This document shows, one piece after another, positions 1-5,088 of a stretch of DNA of 5,088 bases. Within the stretch, counting starts at the first letter, position 1; every line of letters starts with the position of its first letter. Location: positions 1 through 5,088 of the forward strand of contig JAAZYJ010000401.1 of assembly GCA_014239715.1 (NCBI GenBank). The letters are read 5' to 3'. Position numbers and translations under genes: made by a program. This DNA is from Flavobacteriales bacterium. Lineage in GTDB: Bacteria; Bacteroidota; Bacteroidia; Flavobacteriales; Parvicellaceae. The notes below the pieces were generated by a model that worked only from the letters and a program-made list of their open reading frames with translations, did not search any database and was not told the DNA's origin.

Positions 1-2041
1 CGAAATGACCACTGGTAAGTGGCTCTCCTTTAACGCTAATTTGATATTTGTAGCTTGGTCCTTCAAGAAAGGGCATCTCAGTGCCTATAATACAACGTTT
101 GTCTTTGGTAACAAGACAGCCGTCTTTCATAGTAATTTTTCGAATGACATTTTCAGAATCATCGATCAATGCCAGTTCCAACTCTTCGCATTTGAGGGAT
201 TTTTTTAGTTTTAATTCAAAAATTTCTTTTTCTACGGCGTGAAACTTAAATTGTCCTTGTTCGGTTAACGGTTCGGTAAAAAGAACATCACCGTATTGAT
301 TGACGTAATTGACCATTGATCCATCACTGTCCAATACCTTGCCGTTTTTGAATATTTGCCAATGGTATCGTGTTTCCATATCAATTTTGCCCAGATCTAG
401 CGTTCCACCAAATTCGTGGTACCCGCTACCTTCACAAGGCACAAGGAATTGTGCTTCTGAAAACTTGTTGTTGTCTGCAAAATATTCAACCAGATACTCG
501 TTGCAAGGCTTTAGCGTCATAACATAGCCTCCATCTCTTTTTCTAACACTGAAGTTGTCAGGGTCGCCACCTTCCGTTAAGTTGGTTACCAACATATACG
601 TGTTTGGCGGTATTGGTACACCAGCAGAATTGACAACGTATCCTTTTAATATAGCCACAGGATCATCAATGACGGTTTGCATTTCTACGGTATAGATGTC
701 CTGTCCACCGGATCCCCCTTCTTCTTTTGACGAGGCAAAATACCCCACATTTCCTTCTGTATTTGTGACAAAAAAGATGTCATCATCAACAGAGTTCAAA
801 GGGTAACCCATATTCGTGGGTGTAGACCAGGTATCGGAATCTTCAAGTTTTGTAAAGAAGATGTCAAATCCTCCCATGCTATTGTCGCCGTTTGAACTGA
901 AAAACAATGTTTTGCCATCCGGGTGAAAGAATGGAGCATCTTCGTCAAAGGGCGTATTGATAGGTGGCCCAATGTTCAGAGCTTTGGACCAATGACCGTT
1001 TGGTAATCGAACGGCTCTATAAATATCTCTTCCCCCAAGACCCCCTTCTCTGTCAGAAACAAAATACATCGTGTTTCCATCCGAAGATAAAGCAGCATGA
1101 GTTTCCCAGGCATCTGTATTGATGTCTGTGTTCATGTCTTTCCCAATCTTCTTGAGTCTGCCATATTGCTCCCCGTCAAATTCAGAATAGTACAGGTCTT
1201 CATCTTTATAAATGAAAAGGGTCTGCCCGTCTCCTGAAACGGAAATAGTTGCCTCGTTGCTTCTAGGTCTGGAGATATATTCCAGAAGCTCCGGTGTACC
1301 CCATTCGTTGGTCATTGGGTTCTTGTAGGAAACGTAAACATCATCGTAATGCTTGCCGTTGTCCGGAGAGAACAGGTTTGCGTTACTAGAATCCGGTCTA
1401 ACCCTCCTTGAAGTAAAGAACAAAGCAGAAGCATCGAGCGTTATTACAGGGCTGAATTCAGCAAAATGCGTGTTTATACTATCACTTAAATGGGTAATGC
1501 TGAATTCTTTCGGACTGTTTAGCTCCAATTTTGCATTATTGCATTGCATGATGTGCAGATCGATGAGATCTGAAAGAACATGTTTTCCCTTTTTTATTTT
1601 GGTTCCAAAACTTGTGAAAGATTCGATCGCTTTATCGAGTTTGTAGTTGTGATGGTATGCTTTACCCAAATAAAATTCAGCTTCAAGTGGGGCACTGGTT
1701 TCCGTATGATCAAACGGATCATAGTTCTTTTTAATATGCTCTGTTGCTTTCAGTAAGTAAGGGAGTGCGTCTTTTCGGTTCTCGTTTGATCTGAGCAGGC
1801 AAAAACCATATTTGTAATTCAAATTGCCATTTTCAGGCTGATCCTCTAAAAGACTTTTCCACAACGGAAGACTAAGCTCATACAACTGGTCGTCCATAAG
1901 ACTGCTTGCCGCTTCAAACTTTTCTCGGAATGAAGAGCTTTTCAAGCTTTCTTCAAACTGCTCTTTATCAAAGGTGTTCTGGGAAAACCCAATAGAAACC
2001 ATCAATAGGCAAGTTGCAATGAGCGCGGCAATTCGGTTCAT
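1..2041 (-). CDS. Secreted TPR / PD40 beta-propeller envelope protein, PorE/OmpA-family-like (3' end outside window)
   Basis: This is an open frame of 680 codons with no stop, cut at its C terminus by the window edge. Residues 1-21 form a signal peptide: MNR, then a hydrophobic core ending GFSQ. The Cys at position 11 is too early for a lipobox, so signal peptidase I is likely. Residues 22-165 are helical and TPR-like (for example LPYLLKATEHI and KLDKAIESF). Residues 190-455 form a PD40 propeller. Five D-[ILV]-Y/F strands at D234, D282, D339, D393 and D448 are spaced 48-57 apart, the last three within GG-x-DI motifs, with SSDGNTMYF and HPDGKTLFF type strands between them. Residues 463-540 resemble a carboxypeptidase-regulatory beta domain, followed by a further beta-rich, Cys-containing segment. 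Relatives usually end in an OmpA-like peptidoglycan-binding domain, which would lie outside the window. The inferred role is periplasmic or outer-membrane scaffolding, possibly linked to type IX secretion; no porP/sprF neighbour is visible. An in-frame ATG at 2059 would add MFTLAL; I prefer 2041 because it puts the Arg in the n-region. Confidence 0.9.
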   Translation of the reverse strand, partial: MNRIAALIATCLLMVSIGFSQNTFDKEQFEESLKSSSFREKFEAASSLMDDQLYELSLPLWKSLLEDQPENGNLNYKYGFCLLRSNENRKDALPYLLKATEHIKKNYDPFDHTETSAPLEAEFYLGKAYHHNYKLDKAIESFTSFGTKIKKGKHVLSDLIDLHIMQCNNAKLELNSPKEFSITHLSDSINTHFAEFSPVITLDASALFFTSRRVRPDSSNANLFSPDNGKHYDDVYVSYKNPMTNEWGTPELLEYISRPRSNEATISVSGDGQTLFIYKDEDLYYSEFDGEQYGRLKKIGKDMNTDINTDAWETHAALSSDGNTMYFVSDREGGLGGRDIYRAVRLPNGHWSKALNIGPPINTPFDEDAPFFHPDGKTLFFSSNGDNSMGGFDIFFTKLEDSDTWSTPTNMGYPLNSVDDDIFFVTNTEGNVGYFASSKEEGGSGGQDIYTVEMQTVIDDPVAILKGYVVNSAGVPIPPNTYMLVTNLTEGGDPDNFSVRKRDGGYVMTLKPCNEYLVEYFADNNKFSEAQFLVPCEGSGYHEFGGTLDLGKIDMETRYHWQIFKNGKVLDSDGSMVNYVNQYGDVLFTEPLTEQGQFKFHAVEKEIFELKLKKSLKCEELELALIDDSENVIRKITMKDGCLVTKDKRCIIGTEMPFLEGPSYKYQISVKGEPLTSGHF

Positions 2042-2092
2042 GAGTGCTAATGTAAACATATATCTATTATATCTGTCAAGGGAATTCAATTT

Positions 2093-3442
2093 TCAAATAA
2101 TTTGATTAATATCAAAGGATTCAAGATAATCGGCTACTTTTTTAACAAAACTTCCACCTAGTGCACCGTCAATGTTACGATGATCATATGAATGAGATAG
2201 AAACATCATGTGTCTGACACCAATTGTATCACCAAATTCGGTCTCAACTACGGCCGGTTTTTTTCTAATTGCACCTAGTGCCAAAACAGCACTTTGTGGC
2301 TGGTTAATTATTGGTGTTCCCATCACATTGCCAAACGTGCCCACGTTAGAAACGGTGTAGGTTCCACCTGAAATTTCATCAGGGTCAAGCTTGCCGGAAC
2401 GGGCTCTGTTTGCTAGATCGTTTACCTGTTTGGTTAACCCGACGAGATTGTATTGATCCGCATTTTTTATTACCGGCACAATCAAATTGCCAGAAGGTGT
2501 AGCCGCCGCCATGCCGATATTAATATTCTTCTTTACGATTATCTTATCTCCCTCAATTGATGAGTTCACTAAAGGATAATCCCGCAACGCCTGAGCAACA
2601 GCCTGAATGAAAATAGGTGTGAATGTAATTTTCTCTCCTACTTTTTCAAAGAACTGATTTTTGATCTTATTCCTCCAAAGCACAACGTTGGTAACGTCGG
2701 CTTCCACAAAGGACGTCACGTGAGGTGCTGTCTGAACCGAATTGACCATGTGGTCAGCAATCAGCTTCCGCATACGGTCCATTTCTATCACCTCGTCGCT
2801 AGCATCAACCTGAATCGGGGCAGGTGCAATCGGGGCAGGTGCTTTTTGCTCCTTTGCTTGAGCAGTTTCAGTGACGGGTTTGATCACAGTATTACCGCGA
2901 TTTGGGATGTAAGCCAAAATGTCTTTTTTGGTCACTCTTCCATTTTTGCCAGAACCAGGAATTTGTTCCAGCTCTCCGGCAGGTATTCCCTCTGTTTTTG
3001 CAATGCTTCTAACCAGTGGTGAATAAAATCGGCCGGATGCACCGGTTTTTGAAAGTTCAGTATTTCCTATAGATGGTACCGATGCCATGAGCGCTTCTTC
3101 GATCTGCTCAGTAACGCCATTAGAATCTTGTTTCAAAGTATCGCTTACAGGTTCTGCACGCATATCCAGCTCAGGTGCTGTAGTTGCATCTTTTACGTCT
3201 GCTTCAGAACCGATCAAAGCGATTACCTGACCTACTTGGACAACATCCCCTTCATTGAATAACTTTTTTAACAGAATTCCTTCTGCAGTAGACGGGACCT
3301 CAGAATCTACTTTGTCAGTAGCGATTTCCACTAACGACTCATCCGTTTCGATTGCTTCACCCTCTTCTTTAAGCCATTTGACTATTGTCGCTTCTGCCAC
3401 GCTTTCGCCCATCTTGGGAAGAACTATTTCTATCTCTGCCAT
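2093..3442 (-). CDS. Dihydrolipoamide acyltransferase (E2) of a 2-oxo acid dehydrogenase complex, probably branched-chain type
   Basis: This cytoplasmic E2 core enzyme moves an acyl group from the lipoyl arm to CoA. The 449-residue product is complete. Residues 1-80 are a single lipoyl domain with the lipoylated lysine K44 in EIATDKVDSE. An acidic and polar linker follows. Residues 138-180 are the E1/E3-binding domain (SPLVRSIAKTEGIP, then GSGKNGRVTKKDIL). Residues 198-212 are an Ala/Pro-rich hinge. Residues 216-449 are the catalytic domain, with NVGTFG at 366-371 and the active-site motif DHRNIDG at 420-426 (His421, Asp425). The length fits single-lipoyl E2 proteins. The MGESVAEATIVKWLKEEGE opening and the DKVDSEVPS context resemble the branched-chain (BkdB-like) group more than the pyruvate or 2-oxoglutarate enzymes, but substrate is inferred. 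No E1 or E3 gene is adjacent, so partners must be encoded elsewhere. A GTG at 3466 would add eight residues (MWVKFTLV), but it overlaps the likely promoter and precedes the family's normal MAEIEIVLPKMGES start, so ATG at 3442 is chosen. Confidence 0.97.
   Translation of the reverse strand: MAEIEIVLPKMGESVAEATIVKWLKEEGEAIETDESLVEIATDKVDSEVPSTAEGILLKKLFNEGDVVQVGQVIALIGSEADVKDATTAPELDMRAEPVSDTLKQDSNGVTEQIEEALMASVPSIGNTELSKTGASGRFYSPLVRSIAKTEGIPAGELEQIPGSGKNGRVTKKDILAYIPNRGNTVIKPVTETAQAKEQKAPAPIAPAPIQVDASDEVIEMDRMRKLIADHMVNSVQTAPHVTSFVEADVTNVVLWRNKIKNQFFEKVGEKITFTPIFIQAVAQALRDYPLVNSSIEGDKIIVKKNINIGMAAATPSGNLIVPVIKNADQYNLVGLTKQVNDLANRARSGKLDPDEISGGTYTVSNVGTFGNVMGTPIINQPQSAVLALGAIRKKPAVVETEFGDTIGVRHMMFLSHSYDHRNIDGALGGSFVKKVADYLESFDINQII
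2813..2842 (-). repeat. Perfect 15-bp tandem duplication in the E2 hinge
   Basis: The plus-strand unit aatcggggcaggtgc occurs twice back to back (2813-2827 and 2828-2842) with no mismatch. On the coding strand it gives the pentapeptide APAPI twice, in the flexible Ala/Pro hinge between the E1/E3-binding domain and the catalytic domain. The length is a multiple of three, so the frame is kept. Exact identity, even at third positions, suggests a recent slippage duplication. Confidence 0.9.
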
Positions 3443-3465
3443 TACCAAAGTAAATTTTACCCACA

Positions 3466-3496
3466 CAAAGGTAAATCAAAATTGCCACTTAATAAA
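3466..3496 (-). promoter_or_regulatory. Probable Bacteroidota-type promoter of the E2 gene
   Basis: On the minus strand, TACCTTTG (3473 to 3466) matches the TAnnTTTG -7 consensus of the Bacteroidota primary sigma factor exactly. TTTA (3496 to 3493), 19 bases upstream, is a three-of-four match to the TTTG -33 element at normal spacing. Transcription would begin near 3460, leaving a leader of about 18 bases before the ATG at 3442 and excluding the GTG at 3466 as a start. There is no Shine-Dalgarno sequence before the ATG, as is usual in this phylum. The match is by eye only; the -33 half is weak. Confidence 0.5.
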
Positions 3497-3498
3497 TT

Positions 3499-3518
3499 GC
3501 TGAAACAAAGATTTCAAC
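3499..3518 (-). terminator. Weak hairpin after the glycosyltransferase gene
   Basis: On the minus strand GTTGAAATCTTTGTTTCAGC can fold into a 7-bp stem with one G-U pair and a 6-base loop, starting 18 bases after the glycosyltransferase stop codon. The stem is AT-rich, and what follows is AATTTATT rather than a clear U-run. It could be a poor intrinsic terminator separating this gene from the E2 gene, or chance. Confidence 0.25.
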
Positions 3519-3535
3519 AACGAATAGGTGAAGAA

Positions 3536-5088
3536 TTAATCTCCAAGTAGGCGGATGGATTTTAGAATGATGGTAAGGTCGGTAGAAATTCGATAATCTT
3601 TAGCGTAGATCAGATTTATTTTCTCGAGCTTTTCAGGTGCTAATTTTCCATCGAAAATAGATCTCGGAGACAGTACACCATTCTTAATGCTGGGTAAATT
3701 TATTTTTATTTCTTTCATTTCAGGAGAATAGCTTACCCAAGTTTTTATGCCCATCAGCACCGCCAGACAATTGAATAAATAGCCTGCTTTTTTCTTAACA
3801 AACCATATCAAGAAAGGGGAAAATAGCAATGCAGCGATCGATATCAGCATGTCAAGCACTCTTTTAGATCTCCTGTTTTGAGGCAAGTTTACCGAGTTAA
3901 TGTCGACCATATAGAGGTCTCCTGAAGTATCAATGGAATTACTGCCAATTAAATACAAACTTTCAGGTTGTGCTATTTTGTACTCTAGGTTTTTAATATC
4001 AAGTGTTGACATCAGCTCGATAATGCGCCTAGAAGATAGATCTCTTGCACAAAAGATAACTTCATCTATATCCTTGATCTGAATGATCTGATTGATCTGA
4101 GCAAGGTTGCCTGTATAACCTGATGGTTTGTCTGAGCTATTAGGATACACAAATGACAGCTCTTCAATATTACCTGTTATTTGATTGAGTAGGTTTGAAA
4201 CACGATCTGATTCCTCCTGACCCCCAACAATAGCAAACTTGGTGTTAATATTCTTCGCAAAAGAGTAACCATCGAGTTTAAATATATGATAGATTAGTCT
4301 TAAAAGGAAAAAACACAGTAGGGTTGATACAGACCCTAGCAGAATGACCATCCGTGAAAACTGGACGGATTTAGGAAGCAATGCGTAAATGATCAGAATA
4401 CACGCAGTCCCGGCTAAAATGCCTTGCGCAATTTTCAAGAATTTTAACGGCTTGTCATACCCTCCAAAAAGATAGGTCCACAGCAGCCACATGGAGCTGT
4501 AAGCCGGAATTGCCCACTTCAGAATGTCCCATTCGTAAGAAACGGGTTTAAGCAGCTGGTAGTAGTATACCACGAAATAAAGTGAGACTGCGATTAGAGA
4601 AAAATCAATTAGAGGAATAATAGCCCTTTTAACGAACCGCACAATTAAGGCTAATCCTGCTCTTAGATAAATGGCCAAATGGATCAGGAAACTGAAATAA
4701 GAAGCATTCTTTTGTGAAAAATGCTTTTTAGCGAAAATGATCATCGCCCTGTAAAAGACGAATACATAATTGACACTGCTTTTTTTCGTGCTTTCTCCTT
4801 TGTAATGGATTATGCTGGTGTCTGAATAATAGTAATTCAGATATCCTGCTTTAATGAGTCGGTATGAAAGGTCAATGTCTTCCCCATACATGAAAAATTT
4901 TTCATCCAGTAAACCCACCTTGTCCAAAGCTGACTTTCTCATAAGCATGTATGCTCCGGAAAGTATTTCGACCTGATGATTTTTGTTCTTGTCCAAATAG
5001 CTTAGGTGGTATCGGCCAAATTTTCTACTCTTTCTGAAAATTGAGCTAAGCCCAAAAATTTTGTAGAAGGCAACCCAGGGGGTGGGTA
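3536..5088 (-). CDS. GT2 glycosyltransferase fused to a membrane phosphoglycosyltransferase-like domain (5' end outside window)
   Basis: This is the C-terminal 516 residues of a longer protein; the frame stays open to the right edge, so the TTG at 4996 is not a real start. Residues (window numbering) 1-105 are the end of a GT2 fold of the rhamnosyltransferase-like type: LSGAYMLMRKSALDKVGLLD, then FMYGEDIDLSYR with the ED pair at E69-D70, then IIHYKGESTKKSS. Five hydrophobic helices follow at about 131-152, 156-176, 188-207, 218-237 and 246-268. Residues 282-365 look like the CoA_binding_3 Rossmann domain of WbaP-type enzymes (FAIVGG, then DIDEVIFCARD). Residues 404-432 match the KR-x2-D and Ser-Pro-kinked membrane helix that opens a bacterial sugar transferase domain. 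The tail (433-516) has only weak likeness to that domain's C-terminal half, with no KFRxM or DELPQ-like motif. The inferred role is sugar transfer onto a lipid-linked precursor of surface polysaccharide at the inner membrane. Whether the tail is active is doubtful. Confidence 0.9.
   Translation of the reverse strand, partial: PTPWVAFYKIFGLSSIFRKSRKFGRYHLSYLDKNKNHQVEILSGAYMLMRKSALDKVGLLDEKFFMYGEDIDLSYRLIKAGYLNYYYSDTSIIHYKGESTKKSSVNYVFVFYRAMIIFAKKHFSQKNASYFSFLIHLAIYLRAGLALIVRFVKRAIIPLIDFSLIAVSLYFVVYYYQLLKPVSYEWDILKWAIPAYSSMWLLWTYLFGGYDKPLKFLKIAQGILAGTACILIIYALLPKSVQFSRMVILLGSVSTLLCFFLLRLIYHIFKLDGYSFAKNINTKFAIVGGQEESDRVSNLLNQITGNIEELSFVYPNSSDKPSGYTGNLAQINQIIQIKDIDEVIFCARDLSSRRIIELMSTLDIKNLEYKIAQPESLYLIGSNSIDTSGDLYMVDINSVNLPQNRRSKRVLDMLISIAALLFSPFLIWFVKKKAGYLFNCLAVLMGIKTWVSYSPEMKEIKINLPSIKNGVLSPRSIFDGKLAPEKLEKINLIYAKDYRISTDLTIILKSIRLLGD
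4074..4100 (-). repeat. Three 9-bp near-identical tandem units in the glycosyltransferase gene
   Basis: The plus strand reads ttgatctga, atgatctga, ttgatctga without interruption; only the first base of the middle unit differs. On the coding strand this gives a run of Gln-Ile-x triplets (QINQIIQI) in the Rossmann-like domain, just before the DIDEVIFCARD strand. It keeps the reading frame and is probably a small in-frame slippage product. Confidence 0.85.

Noticed and set aside
2009..2011. Cys11 in the PD40 protein signal peptide as a lipobox cysteine
   Set aside because: The context is IATC only ten residues from the start, too short for an n-region plus hydrophobic core, and the core continues after it to GFSQ.
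2053..2060. TATGTTTA on the minus strand as a -7 element for the PD40 gene
   Set aside because: It misses the final G of TAnnTTTG, and the nearest upstream TTG is only 16 bases away. It also overlaps the alternative ATG at 2059. Too weak to list; the gene may be cotranscribed with the E2 gene.
2066..2079. TTGACA and TATAAT on the minus strand before the PD40 gene, resembling E. coli -35 and -10 boxes
   Set aside because: Only 2 bases separate them, against about 17 needed, and the host appears to be Bacteroidota, which uses a different consensus.
2093..2105. Inverted repeat tcaaat-a-atttga over the E2 stop codon
   Set aside because: The arms are short and AT-only apart from one pair, with a 1-base centre that cannot form a stable hairpin. 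It lies in coding sequence and has no U-run after it.
3255..3503. Plus-strand open frame of 82 codons opposite the E2 lipoyl domain
   Set aside because: It is antisense to a strongly supported coding region and has no recognisable motif. The same holds for plus-strand frames at 5-208, 309-527, 1353-1646 and 2720-3022.
4994..4996. TTG as the start of the glycosyltransferase
   Set aside because: The frame continues upstream to the window edge with GT2-like sequence (FGLSSIFRKSRKFGRYHLSY), so this Leu codon is internal.

Overview
The window looks like chromosomal DNA from a member of the Bacteroidota, probably a marine or free-living Cytophagales-type bacterium. The reasons are: no Shine-Dalgarno sequence before either visible start; a TAnnTTTG-type -7 promoter element before the one gene whose whole 5' region is visible; a PD40/TPR envelope protein of a type common in this phylum; and a branched-chain-type E2 of the kind common there. 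Base composition is moderate to AT-leaning. The genus is not resolvable by eye. All three genes lie on the minus strand, so the window reads right to left, and both outer genes run off the window edges.

Right part (5088 to 3536): the C-terminal 516 residues of a membrane glycosyltransferase. A GT2 catalytic end with an ED motif is fused to a five-helix membrane region, a nucleotide-binding-like (CoA_binding_3-like) domain, and a C-terminal remnant of a polyprenyl-phosphate sugar-1-phosphate transferase (WbaP/PglC type). That remnant seems to lack the catalytic core. The protein probably works in surface polysaccharide assembly at the inner membrane. Middle (3442 to 2093): a complete 449-residue E2 acyltransferase of a 2-oxo acid dehydrogenase complex, with its own likely promoter and no E1 or E3 gene next to it. 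Left part (2041 to 1): a secreted, probably periplasmic protein with a signal peptide, a TPR-like helical region, a five-bladed PD40 propeller and a regulatory-like beta domain. It is open at its C terminus, where this family usually carries an OmpA-like peptidoglycan-binding domain. The layout resembles PorE of the type IX secretion system.

The genes do not form one obvious pathway: polysaccharide synthesis, central or branched-chain acyl-CoA metabolism, and envelope architecture sit side by side. Gaps are short (51 bp between the E2 and PD40 genes, 93 bp between the glycosyltransferase and E2 genes), and no stretch over 300 bp lacks a gene. I saw no RNA gene, insertion sequence, CRISPR array or other mobile element. 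The most unusual item is the glycosyltransferase fused to a catalytically gutted phosphoglycosyltransferase. I found no convincing evidence of a wholly new system.
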